A stretch of DNA of 40,888 nucleotides from the NCBI GenBank assembly GCA_964398485.1, contig CAYNMD010000004.1, positions 1 to 40,888 of the forward strand, written 5' to 3'. Position 1 is the first letter of the stretch, and every line of letters starts with the position of its first letter. The notes under the pieces are model-generated. The model had not been told where the DNA came from. It saw nothing but the letters and a program-made list of their open reading frames with translations, and ran no database searches. The position numbers and the translations under genes are program-made. The DNA is from SSEF01 sp964398485. GTDB taxonomy: Bacteria; Patescibacteriota; Minisyncoccia; Moranbacterales; UBA1568. This document shows positions 25,271 through 33,114 of this stretch, in pieces.

Positions 25271-27031
25271 TTATAGCCGGCGACGTTTTTCTTCTACCGT
25301 GTAAGATACAAGCGTATCACCAGCAGCAATCTTCACTGATCCCTCAAAGACTACACCACACTCATTCCCTTGACCTACCTCGTCAGCATTTTCTTTATTG
25401 CGTTGGAGGTTAGTCATGAGGCCATCGCCGATAATTTCTCCATCACGTTTTATTTCAATTCGAGACTTGCGAATCATTTTTCCACTGGCGACACGGCCAC
25501 CAACGATCATATCTCGCTTACCTGTTTTGAATATCGCTAATACGGAAAGTGTGCCATGATCAGTGCGGATGATTTCTGGAGGCAAAAGATTAGCCATCTC
25601 ATCTTTTACGGCCTCGACGAGTTTATAAATAATGTTAAAGCTTTTGATTGGTACCTTGGCGGTTTCAGCCATACGTTTGGCAACGCTAGTAGGATCAACA
25701 TTGAATCCAAAAATATGAGCCCCAGAGCTTTCTGCTAGTTTCACATCTGATTCGGTAATAGAGCCAACCCCAGTCATGATTTCATCAAGAGCTACTTCAG
25801 GATGGTTGATAGTACCAAGAATTTGCTGGATAGCTTCGAGCGACCCCTGGACATCAGCTTTAAGAATGACAGGGAAATGTTTGATGGTTTCGTCCTCCTT
25901 TTTGGCCACTCGTTTTACCTCTCCCTCTTTCAGGAGGGCCTCTTGGGATTTGAGCCTAGCGAGTGATTTCCCTGAAACGACTTGGACGACGTCGTTTACC
26001 TGAGGAACATCCCCAAAACCATACAGGGTAGCCGGGAAAGATGGGGTAACAATCTCTCGATTTTTACCAGTGAAATCTTCAAGACGTCGGACTCGACCAA
26101 AAACACTGCCAGCAATAATATCTTGACCGACTTTGAGAGTGCCGGTTTTGACAAGGATGGTAGCTACCGGACCTTTTTGTGGGTCGAGATGGGATTCGAG
26201 TACTACTGCGAGTCCATCGCGTTTGGTATCAGCCTGGAAATTCTCTACCTCGGCTACGAGGAGAATAGATTCGAGAAGTTTATCGATGTTGAGGCCACTT
26301 TTGGCACTGACCTCGACACAGATAACATCACCTCCCCATCCCTCAAAGAGAATACCGTGTTCAGCGAGTTCCTGTTTGACACGGTCTGGTCTTGCTTCTG
26401 GCTTGTCGATTTTGTTGATGGCTACGATGACTGGGAGTTTTTTCTCATTGATAAATTGGATAACCTCTTTGGTCTGAGGACGAACACCATCATCAGCAGC
26501 CACGACCAAGATAGCAATATCTGCAATCGAGACACCACGTTCACGCATTCCAGAGAAAGCTTCATGTCCTGGAGTATCAATAAAGGTGATGATCTGACCA
26601 TGTTTCTTGACCTGATAGGCACTGATTTTTTGAGTGATGCCACCAGCTTCTCCAGCAGCCACGTTAGCCTTGCGGATCGTATCGAGCAGGGTCGTCTTCC
26701 CGTGATCAACATGTCCAAGGATAGTAACAATCGGTGGGCGGGACTCGAGCGGTCGTTCGCTCTCGCTTTTTTCGTTGGCACAAATTTTGGTGAGGTCTTC
26801 GAGCGTGAGGGAGCCGGCTTTTTCCTCAGTACTTTCAGTGGCTTGAAAGCCGAGTTCGCTGGCAATGATAGAGGCAGTATCAAAATCAATTTCCTCGTTG
26901 ATAGTGGCGAGGATTTTGTTCTTCATGAGCTCGGTAATAATAGTTGCTACCGGAACATGTAGAAGCTCCGCAAACTTTTTGACAGTTACGGTTTCTGGGA
27001 GAGCAACTATTTTTTGATTCGTGTCTGACAT
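25271..27031 (-). CDS. infB: Translation initiation factor IF-2
   Basis: 586 residues. GTPase that brings initiator tRNA to the 30S subunit and promotes subunit joining. One short IF2_N-type domain (residues ~15-60, VKKFAELLHVPVATIITELM) is followed by the G domain: G1 GHVDHGKT (106-113), switch segment GEAGGITQKI, G3 DTPGHE (152-157), G4 NKID (206-209) and G5 VSAKSG. Domains II, III and the initiator-tRNA-binding domain IV (RVASGKMIRKS, ending GNECGVVFEG and SYTVEEKRRRL) complete it. It lacks the long N-terminal extension of E. coli IF-2, common in small genomes. No Shine-Dalgarno is visible; it starts 19 bases after the DUF4446 gene stop and is probably co-transcribed with it. Confidence 0.96.
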   Translation of the reverse strand: MSDTNQKIVALPETVTVKKFAELLHVPVATIITELMKNKILATINEEIDFDTASIIASELGFQATESTEEKAGSLTLEDLTKICANEKSESERPLESRPPIVTILGHVDHGKTTLLDTIRKANVAAGEAGGITQKISAYQVKKHGQIITFIDTPGHEAFSGMRERGVSIADIAILVVAADDGVRPQTKEVIQFINEKKLPVIVAINKIDKPEARPDRVKQELAEHGILFEGWGGDVICVEVSAKSGLNIDKLLESILLVAEVENFQADTKRDGLAVVLESHLDPQKGPVATILVKTGTLKVGQDIIAGSVFGRVRRLEDFTGKNREIVTPSFPATLYGFGDVPQVNDVVQVVSGKSLARLKSQEALLKEGEVKRVAKKEDETIKHFPVILKADVQGSLEAIQQILGTINHPEVALDEIMTGVGSITESDVKLAESSGAHIFGFNVDPTSVAKRMAETAKVPIKSFNIIYKLVEAVKDEMANLLPPEIIRTDHGTLSVLAIFKTGKRDMIVGGRVASGKMIRKSRIEIKRDGEIIGDGLMTNLQRNKENADEVGQGNECGVVFEGSVKIAAGDTLVSYTVEEKRRRL

Positions 27032-27050
27032 GAGATATGAGAATTAGTAA

Positions 27051-27563
27051 CTAAAGTTTTTTCTCTTGTGAAGAAAGTATAGCCTCGTGAATGACAGCCT
27101 TCTCTTCTTCCGTAAAGGGGAATCCGTCAGCGGCCCCATTCTTTACTGGTTTAGCGTAAGCGCGAGTTCCCTCACGAGTGTGGAGTGACGAGAAGACCAC
27201 CCCAGAATTTTTCCCATTGAGGAGAGCTACAGCATAACTCTGGTTCCCTCCAACTTCCTTGAAAGGATTGAAGCGCATGACAGCTGTCTTATGGAGGCTC
27301 TTGACCCCAAGCTGGTGAAGTCCATTGGAGATAGTGAAGAGTTCCTGGATTTCTTCGTCGAGCTCACGGAGAGATTCACGAGTTTCCAAAAGGACTGTCT
27401 CGAGATCCTTCCCGTCTTTCCCAGAAAGAAAGGCACTGAGGAGTCTCTGGAGTCGCTTGAGTTCGCGATGTTCATACCAGAGCACTCCTCCGATAATGAC
27501 GAATCCAAGCAGAGCAAAACTGAGAATAGCGGGGAGAACCCACGAGGATAAAGAGGCGACCAT
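27051..27563 (-). CDS. DUF4446 family membrane-anchored protein
   Basis: 170 residues. One N-terminal membrane segment (about 8-29), a helical, probably coiled-coil middle (ELKRLQRLLSAFL, LDEEIQELFTISN), and a conserved C-terminal domain with AVMRFNPFKEVGGNQSYAVA, GVVFSSLHTREGTRAYAKP and FPFTEEEKAVI, which is the DUF4446 pattern. The function of the family is not known. It is the first gene of the minus-strand unit leading to infB, cca and the tRNAs. Confidence 0.85.
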   Translation of the reverse strand: MVASLSSWVLPAILSFALLGFVIIGGVLWYEHRELKRLQRLLSAFLSGKDGKDLETVLLETRESLRELDEEIQELFTISNGLHQLGVKSLHKTAVMRFNPFKEVGGNQSYAVALLNGKNSGVVFSSLHTREGTRAYAKPVKNGAADGFPFTEEEKAVIHEAILSSQEKKL

Positions 27564-27807
27564 AAGACTCTAGTGCGAAGCCTAGCATCATTTGCCTCTC
27601 TCGTAAACTGTCCAGACCACTCTTTTTTGGTAGGGGTTTTATGGAGAGTCTGGGACACTGGTAACATCGATTCCGGCATGGGGTAATCGGGACTTTCTTG
27701 ATGAGGAGTAGCGGATGATCCTCCCTGAGGAATTTTTTCAAATCCCATGTAGTTTGGTCTGTAAAAGTTGCTCAGGGTGTATACTGAGTATGAATAAAGT
27801 ATAACGT
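27564..27807. other. Divergent intergenic region, 244 bases
   Basis: Separates the minus-strand infB operon from the + gene at 27808. Candidate + strand -10 boxes are TATACT (27780-27785) and TATAAC (27800-27805), the latter only two bases before the ATG at 27808. No convincing -35, hairpin or RNA gene was seen, and the minus-strand promoter for the operon could not be placed with confidence. Confidence 0.35.
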
Positions 27808-28449
27808 ATGATCAAACTTATTGGGGTGGTGCTAGTGGTAGTGCTTGCGGCGGGTGGGGTATGGTGGTGGCAAACAAAGCAATCAGAGTCAATGCCCGGA
27901 GCTGCGGTGAATGGTGATGATCAAACTCCTGAGAGTGATCCGACAGATTTATCTCTTAAGGAAACAGGTAAACAAATAATTACTTCGATTGGTGAAGCGA
28001 TGAATTTTGGTCATCAGATGCGGTGCCAATTTACAACAGGAGAAGGTGATCAGATGACTAGTTCGATGGTCTATGTTGCCGGTGAGCAATTCTGGACAAC
28101 TGCAGCCGTGGGCGGGATCAAGACGAATGCTCTCTTTGATGGTGAGAATCAGTATGTTTGGATGGAGGGAAATAAAGAGGGTATGAAGTTCAGTAAGGCT
28201 TGTCTTGAGAGTTTCCGCGGAAAACCAACAGATGCTTCTATCAAGGATTATCGGAATGAGTTTGATCTGGCTCAGAATGTCCAGTGTGAACCAGTGGAGA
28301 TGAGGCCGATAAGTATGTCAGTTCCACAGGACGTTATTTTTACTGATCAGTGCGCCATGTTGCAGGAGTCGCTCAAGATGATGGAAGAGATGAAGGAGAA
28401 GCTTCCTGCTGGAATGGAAATACCAACGATGCCTCAGATGGCCCAATAG
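27808..28449 (+). CDS. Membrane-anchored protein of unknown function
   Basis: 213 residues. N-terminal hydrophobic anchor (about 3-21, ending GVWWWQ) without a lipobox Cys, then a Ser/Pro/Asp-rich linker to about residue 45 and a globular extracellular domain. That domain contains GHQMRCQF, DQMTSSMVYVAGEQFWT and NAQYVWMEG-like beta-strand segments, with four Cys that could form disulphides. The C-terminal ~30 residues are Met/Glu/Lys-rich (SLKMMEEMKEKLPAGMEIP). Family not recognised; the MVYVAGEQFW/ALFDGENQYVWM pattern recalls outer-surface proteins that sense or bind small ligands, but this is only a resemblance. Monocistronic, ending at the strong terminator at 28474-28513. Confidence 0.65.
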   Translation: MIKLIGVVLVVVLAAGGVWWWQTKQSESMPGAAVNGDDQTPESDPTDLSLKETGKQIITSIGEAMNFGHQMRCQFTTGEGDQMTSSMVYVAGEQFWTTAAVGGIKTNALFDGENQYVWMEGNKEGMKFSKACLESFRGKPTDASIKDYRNEFDLAQNVQCEPVEMRPISMSVPQDVIFTDQCAMLQESLKMMEEMKEKLPAGMEIPTMPQMAQ

Positions 28450-28473
28450 GGTAAGTAAGAGGGTGATGTGAGA

Positions 28474-28513
28474 AAACAAAAGAGACCTTCATAAGCGAAG
28501 GTCTCTTTTGTTT
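28474..28513. terminator. Strong bidirectional terminator
   Basis: Perfect 17-bp inverted repeat (28474-28490 / 28497-28513) around a 6-base loop ATAAGC; core AGAGACCTTC/GAAGGTCTCT with A-rich and T-rich flanks on both sides. It sits between the converging 27808 gene and the GH130 operon. Confidence 0.9.
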
Positions 28514-28528
28514 CACAAGTAGGCATCC

Positions 28529-30451
28529 CTAGAATGGGTCAGCTAGAAGGGACTTTAACAGCTTGGAGAGAGGAATAGAGGCAACCCCGATGACTTTGTC
28601 AGCCCCTCCATAGTAGGTAATGAGGGTATTGTCTCGGACAACGGCTCCACAGGGAAAAACAACATTCGGGACGACGCCGACTTTTTCGAATTCTTTTTCT
28701 GGCTCAAAAAGAGGGTGAAGGCTGCGGCCGATCACTTTTTCGGGATGCTCCAGGTCAAGGAGGATAGCACCGACACGGTACTGGCTATCATGTTCGGATA
28801 CTCCATGATAGAGAATCAGCCAGCCTGATCGGGTTTTGATAGGAGCAGTATTGATACCAATTTTTTTGCTGTCCCAGAATCCTGGGCGAGGAAAAATAAA
28901 GGGATTGTGAACCAGCCAAGTAGTTGCTCCATCAAAATTGAGTGACGAAACAAAGTTAATATCAATGGATGGTTGGATACGATGGAGGATAACGTATTGG
29001 TCATTAATTTTTTCTGGGAAGAGGCAGGCATCTTTATCGTCTATTCCGGGAGGAGAGATGAGGACTGGCTCGCTAAAGCGATCAAAGCGGTAAGCAAGGA
29101 AATCGCGTACAGCAATAGTGGAGAGAGCCACCCTTGGGGGGTTGATGGTATCGACAGCGGTATACAGCATGTAGTACGTATCGTCGAAGCGAGTAAGGCG
29201 CGGATCTTCACAACCAGAGTTGCCACCAGACTGTTTTATTTCAAATGGTGCTCGTGGTACATAAACTGGATTAGGGAGTCTTCTGGTGATACGGAAAGCA
29301 TTGTGACTTTCGGCATAACCGAGAACAGAAGTGTCATCATCTCCCATCGCTCGATACAAAATACGTACAGTCCCATCTTCATCAATGGCAGCTGGGTTAA
29401 ACACAGCTTTCTTCTCCCAGTTATGATCAGCAACTGGTTCAAGAATAGGTTTTTTCCCATGTCGTTTGAGCTTGGCTCTTGATGCTGGTTTGGCGAGGAT
29501 TTCTTTGAGTAACATTTTGAGACTGCCAGTAGCGACACAGGTGGTGGTATCGGCGGCACCATAGTAAACCGAGAGGGTATCACCACGGAGAGTGAGACCG
29601 GTGGGGAAAACAATATTTTTGACTTTGCCATAGCGCTCGTATTCTTCTTCTGGGGTAAGGAGCGGCATGGTGGTTCGACCGAGCACTTTGCGAGGATTTT
29701 TGAGATCAAGGAGAAGAGCTTCGAGGGTGAAGAGAGGGTTATCGGTAAGATAATTTTGAATATACGAATAGACAAGGAGCCAACCTTTTTTTGTTTTGAT
29801 AGGTGGTGTACCGATTTCGATATGATCTTTTTCTTCTCGCTGTAGTTCAAAGCTATGTTTTTCCAAGTTTTGATACCAGGTTAGCCAGCGTTCTTTGTCC
29901 CACATTTCCTCGACATGGTCAAAAGTAGCGAGAGCGATAGTTGCTGGTGGTTGATCGGTGTTTACGGAAAGGAGCGTCCAAATCTTTCCATTGATACGCT
30001 CGGGAAACATGGTCATCGCCTTGGCATTGAATGGAGTAAGGTGATGCTTTTCAAACCTCTTGAAATCTTTGGTGACGCCTAGCCCAACCGTGATGCCTTC
30101 AGCACGAAAGGGGAATTCAGAAAGGGCCGTATAGAACACGTAATACTGATCTTCGAATTTGGTCACTCTTGGATCCTCGCAGCCGTAGCGTTCCCAGTGT
30201 TCCTCGGGTTCAAAAGCAATACGGTGTTTTTTGAAATGAATACCGTCGCTGCTCTCCACATGGCCAATAGAAGAAAGAGAAAGCCAGGGCCCATCTTCAT
30301 GGAGGAGTGGAAGTGATTGGGCACGATAAAAAAGATGAGTCTTCCCCTTTTCGCGAAGGGCTGATCCGTTGAAAGCTCCTTCAGCTTCCCAGGGAAGATC
30401 ACTCTCTGGCACGAGGATAGGATTTTCAAACGATCGCTTAAGAAAGGGCAT
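28529..30451 (-). CDS. Tandem GH130 beta-mannoside phosphorylase-like protein
   Basis: 640 residues made of two glycoside hydrolase family 130 units (five-bladed propellers that phosphorolyse or hydrolyse beta-mannosides). Unit 1 (~1-305) has NPILVPES, AFNGSAL, HLFYRA, GCEDPRV and a final VYYGAAD, but where family members have a phosphate-binding His (LYHG) it reads VYSYI. Unit 2 (~320-640) has FNPAAI, ILYRAMG, GCEDPRL, LFPEKI, LILYHGV and YYGGADKV, so the presumed acid Asp (EDPR) and the His are kept. No signal peptide: cytoplasmic. The start at 30451 (MPFLKRSFENPIL) gives a natural N-terminus 10 bases after the upstream gene's stop; longer frames overlap that gene. Substrate unknown; mannose-containing glycan or mannogen-type storage are the family precedents. 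Confidence 0.85.
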   Translation of the reverse strand: MPFLKRSFENPILVPESDLPWEAEGAFNGSALREKGKTHLFYRAQSLPLLHEDGPWLSLSSIGHVESSDGIHFKKHRIAFEPEEHWERYGCEDPRVTKFEDQYYVFYTALSEFPFRAEGITVGLGVTKDFKRFEKHHLTPFNAKAMTMFPERINGKIWTLLSVNTDQPPATIALATFDHVEEMWDKERWLTWYQNLEKHSFELQREEKDHIEIGTPPIKTKKGWLLVYSYIQNYLTDNPLFTLEALLLDLKNPRKVLGRTTMPLLTPEEEYERYGKVKNIVFPTGLTLRGDTLSVYYGAADTTTCVATGSLKMLLKEILAKPASRAKLKRHGKKPILEPVADHNWEKKAVFNPAAIDEDGTVRILYRAMGDDDTSVLGYAESHNAFRITRRLPNPVYVPRAPFEIKQSGGNSGCEDPRLTRFDDTYYMLYTAVDTINPPRVALSTIAVRDFLAYRFDRFSEPVLISPPGIDDKDACLFPEKINDQYVILHRIQPSIDINFVSSLNFDGATTWLVHNPFIFPRPGFWDSKKIGINTAPIKTRSGWLILYHGVSEHDSQYRVGAILLDLEHPEKVIGRSLHPLFEPEKEFEKVGVVPNVVFPCGAVVRDNTLITYYGGADKVIGVASIPLSKLLKSLLADPF

Positions 30452-30461
30452 AGGGTAAAGT

Positions 30462-32342
30462 TTAGGAGCGTTTACGGATGTGCATTTTTTGGAGGGTAGG
30501 GGATTTTTCTTTGAGGAGGTCTTTGAGGAAGGTGTCGATATTGGCTGTTGCCACGGCACAGCTTCGATCAGAGGCACCGTAGTACACAAAAAGAGTTTTG
30601 TCTTTAATAACAGCACCACAGACGTACACTACGCCACGTTTGTGGCCACTATTTTCATAGTCTGTATCTGGTTCGAGTACTGGCTCGAGCGCTCGGCAGA
30701 GAATTTTTTCGGGCTGCTTTTTATCGAGGAGCATAACTCCCACTTTGTACTTGCCAGGGTCACGCATGTCCATGCCGTGATAGAAAACAAGCCAGCCATA
30801 TTTTGTTGGGATAGGTGGAGCACCAGCTCCGCGGACAATATTGTCCCAGGCAGCCAATCTTTCGGAATCAATATATCCACGACCACCATGAGAAGAAAGA
30901 CTTTCGATGAAGTGACTCTTCCCAAGCTGATCAAGACTGTCGAGGTATTCGATTTTTATTTCTGGTGTCAGACCATGGAGGATAGCAAACTTCCCATGGA
31001 TTTTTTCAGGGAAGAGTACCCAATTTTTTTGAATCTGCCCCGGCCTTGAGATGAGTCTTGGCTTACTCCAGCGCCATCTCTTTTTGAGGAAGTTCTCTTT
31101 GGAGATAGAGCTGAGGGCGACACCTGGCGGCTGACTGCCATCAAAGGCAACATAGATGAGATAGAGCGTACCATTGATTTCAACAATGCGAGGATCTTCG
31201 CAGCCACCGGTACCGCCACCAGAAGCGAGAGTATACATTTTTGAATAGACATCTCTAGGGGATGTGGGTACAAAGATAGGTTCTGGCGAGCGTTCATCAA
31301 TGCGAATCCCGTCACTACTACCAGCATAACCGAGTACTGACTGTCCGTTGTAGCCCTGAGCCCGATAGAGGAGATGGATTTTGCCATCAAGAGCGATAGC
31401 TGCTGGATTGAATGAGGCAAAGGCTTCCCAAGCGTATTCACTGCGTGGCTCGAGAATAGGATTCTCTGGAACCTTTTCGAGGGAGATTTTTATACCTCGT
31501 TGACGTTTGGGAAGGACGACGGGGACAGAGATAGTTTTGAGACGGGGAGCATTCCAGTACTGAGCTACGGGAAAATACTCTATCCCGCGTTCAGCTGACT
31601 CGATATAGAGCCAGAAATACTTGCCTTGGGGAAACCCTCCGAGGATACGAATATTGGTAAGCTTGAGTCTCTGATCCAGAGTCCAGAGTGGAAAGGAGCT
31701 CCGCCAGATAATCTCTGTGGGATCCTCAAGAGAGAAAAGAGCTGCGCCGAGTGAAATTTTTTTCTTGTCATCTTCGGCACGATAGACGAGTAGGACAGCG
31801 TCTTTGAGTGTCTCTGTGTAGAGAGGGACAATGCGAGCACTTTCAAAACTTTTCGGTCTGGTACGGAGGACGACAGGTCCCGAACGAAAATGAGAAAGAT
31901 CAGTAGAGGAGGTAGCCTGGAAGACGGTTTTGCCGGTTTTTGTAGAGAAGGCAAGATAAGAAGTTTTTCTCCCTCGCTTAGCAGGAATTTTGGCTGTGAC
32001 AGTAGGGCCAGTGAGTATAGAAGATTGGGCAGTTACTTTCCAAGTTTGTTTCCCTGAAAAGCGAAGGAATGAGCCTGATTTTCCTGCCTCACTGAGGAAG
32101 AGTTCGCTAGGAACTCCGTTTCCATTGGCAAAGAGGAGAGCATTTTTAGCGAGATTCGTTTTTGAACCATTGGACTTAAGGAAACTGATGAGCTCAATTT
32201 TTTTGGCAAAAGCCCGGCCATCTTTACTCGTGGCTCGGTAAAAGCTGGTGTCGGTCGATGCTTCTGGTCTCCAAAACAAAAAAACTTCGTTTTGATGACG
32301 GGTAACGATAAGACCTTGTTGACGCTGAAAAGAAGAGGGCAT
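30462..32342 (-). CDS. Second GH130-like protein with divergent N-terminal half
   Basis: 626 residues. The C-terminal half (~285-610) is a clear GH130 unit: NPILEPRSEYAW, SFNPAAI, HLLYRAQG, GGCEDPRI, VLFPEKI, WLVFYHGMDMRD and VYYGASD, with the EDPR and YHG residues intact. The N-terminal half (~1-280) has propeller-like beta pattern (VFLFWRPEASTDTSFYRATS, SYLAFSTKTG, LLVYRAED) but no EDPR, so it is probably a degenerate, non-catalytic fifth-blade-type or carbohydrate-binding unit. It overlaps no gene and runs into the other GH130 gene with a 10-base gap. It lies 61 bases downstream of tRNA-Ser. No signal peptide. Both proteins together suggest a two-subunit or paired enzyme acting on one glycan. 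Confidence 0.82.
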   Translation of the reverse strand: MPSSFQRQQGLIVTRHQNEVFLFWRPEASTDTSFYRATSKDGRAFAKKIELISFLKSNGSKTNLAKNALLFANGNGVPSELFLSEAGKSGSFLRFSGKQTWKVTAQSSILTGPTVTAKIPAKRGRKTSYLAFSTKTGKTVFQATSSTDLSHFRSGPVVLRTRPKSFESARIVPLYTETLKDAVLLVYRAEDDKKKISLGAALFSLEDPTEIIWRSSFPLWTLDQRLKLTNIRILGGFPQGKYFWLYIESAERGIEYFPVAQYWNAPRLKTISVPVVLPKRQRGIKISLEKVPENPILEPRSEYAWEAFASFNPAAIALDGKIHLLYRAQGYNGQSVLGYAGSSDGIRIDERSPEPIFVPTSPRDVYSKMYTLASGGGTGGCEDPRIVEINGTLYLIYVAFDGSQPPGVALSSISKENFLKKRWRWSKPRLISRPGQIQKNWVLFPEKIHGKFAILHGLTPEIKIEYLDSLDQLGKSHFIESLSSHGGRGYIDSERLAAWDNIVRGAGAPPIPTKYGWLVFYHGMDMRDPGKYKVGVMLLDKKQPEKILCRALEPVLEPDTDYENSGHKRGVVYVCGAVIKDKTLFVYYGASDRSCAVATANIDTFLKDLLKEKSPTLQKMHIRKRS

Positions 32343-32362
32343 TTGTTTTAATATTCCTCTTC

Positions 32363-32371
32363 ATTTTATCA
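32363..32371 (-). promoter_or_regulatory. Extended -10 promoter for the GH130 operon
   Basis: On the minus strand TGaTAAAAT (-10 at 32368-32363, 5/6). The predicted +1 is near 32356, giving a leader of about 14 bases without a Shine-Dalgarno sequence before the ATG at 32342. Confidence 0.4.
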
Positions 32372-32403
32372 CTAATCTCTTGAGAAAGGGAGATATTTTT
32401 CTG

Positions 32404-32490
32404 CGGTGAGAGAGGGATTCGAACCCTCGGTACGGTTGCCCGTACGCTTGCTTTCCAAGCAAGTACCTTAAACCGCTCGGCCATCTCACC
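32404..32490 (-). tRNA. tRNA-Ser (anticodon GGA)
   Basis: Class II tRNA of 87 bases: acceptor GGTGAGA pairs with TCTCACC, anticodon stem CTTGC/GCAAG with loop TTGGAAA (anticodon GGA), variable arm CGTACGGGCAACCGTACC, T arm GAGGG TTCGAAT CCCTC. Discriminator G as usual for serine; CCA not encoded. Confidence 0.95.
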
Positions 32491-32507
32491 AAACAGCAGC
32501 TTCTTTC

Positions 32508-32535
32508 TTGTACCGTAAAATGGTTTTCTCTTCAA
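32508..32535 (-). promoter_or_regulatory. Candidate promoter for tRNA-Ser
   Basis: Minus strand TTGAAG (32535-32530), 16-base spacer, TACAAG (32513-32508). The predicted +1 lies about 11 bases upstream of the mature tRNA 5' end. Hexamers match consensus at 4/6 each, so support is moderate. Confidence 0.4.
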
Positions 32536-32547
32536 GTCTCTTTAGTG

Positions 32548-32553
32548 TACAAT
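32548..32553 (+). promoter_or_regulatory. -10 element for methyltransferase gene
   Basis: TACAAT, 15 bases before the ATG at 32569; the predicted +1 is near 32560, giving a leader of about 9 bases with GGAAAAAAAG mostly upstream of it. No convincing -35. Confidence 0.4.
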
Positions 32554-32568
32554 GGAAAAAAAGATCAT

Positions 32569-33114
32569 ATGAATGTACCAAAAGGACTTGCGTTTGTTGA
32601 TCCAAAACAGGTAATACGACAGCTTTCAGTAGGGGCGGGTGATACGGTGGCAGATTTTGGTGCCGGCTCTGGTTATTTTTCTTTTGAATTTGCTCAAGCA
32701 GTCGGAACCGAAGGGACGGTGTATGCTCTCGACGTGCTTCCCAGTGCTCTTGAGGCAATAACAAGTCGTGCCAAGACGCTCGGTCTCTCTAATGTGGTGC
32801 CACAGCGAGTGAATCTTGAAAGACCGAATGGGTCAGGATTGGGATCCAACAGTATTGATTGGGTAATCGTGAAAGATGTGCTCATGCAAAATCAGGATAA
32901 GGCTACTATTTTGCGTGAGGTAGTGCGTGTATTAAAACCAGATGGGCGGGCGATTATTATTGAGTGGCATCCCAATGAAGAGACAGTTGGCCCTGATCGA
33001 GAGACTCGTATTGCTCCAGAACAACTAAAAAACTGGCTCAGAGAAACAGGACTTGAAGTAGTGGAAGAGCCTCGAGTGGGAGGGTTTCACTATGCTTTTA
33101 TTGTTAAAAAATGA
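32569..33114 (+). CDS. Class I SAM-dependent methyltransferase
   Basis: 181 residues. Rossmann-type methyltransferase: motif I VADFGAGSGYFSFEFA (SAM-binding glycine loop) near residues 27-42, motif II acidic YALDVL, motif III region NLERPN, motif IV DWVIVKDVLMQNQ and post-motif LKPDGRAIIIEWHPNEETVGP. It belongs to the Methyltransf_11/25 type whose substrates range from small molecules to quinones and proteins; none can be assigned. ATG 32569 was chosen because the in-frame GTG at 32545 overlaps the -10 box. Its stop overlaps the start of the solute-binding protein gene (ATGATGA), so the two are translationally coupled. Confidence 0.88.
   Translation: MNVPKGLAFVDPKQVIRQLSVGAGDTVADFGAGSGYFSFEFAQAVGTEGTVYALDVLPSALEAITSRAKTLGLSNVVPQRVNLERPNGSGLGSNSIDWVIVKDVLMQNQDKATILREVVRVLKPDGRAIIIEWHPNEETVGPDRETRIAPEQLKNWLRETGLEVVEEPRVGGFHYAFIVKK

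Noticed and set aside
25982..26962. 326-codon frame on the + strand opposite infB
   Set aside because: Antisense shadow of a well-supported IF-2 gene; no start signal and no recognisable protein pattern.
27227..27748. 173-codon minus-strand frame extending past the DUF4446 start
   Set aside because: Overlaps the DUF4446 gene in another frame; the translated sequence shows no domain or signal peptide, and the non-overlapping part is only about 60 codons.
30480..31049. 189-codon frame on the + strand opposite the GH130 gene
   Set aside because: Mirror of the conserved GH130 coding sequence.
5942..33114. Recoded TGA (Gly) as in Gracilibacteria/Absconditabacteria
   Set aside because: TGA ends pcrA and the 32569 methyltransferase at natural domain ends, and no conserved gene here reads through an in-frame TGA.
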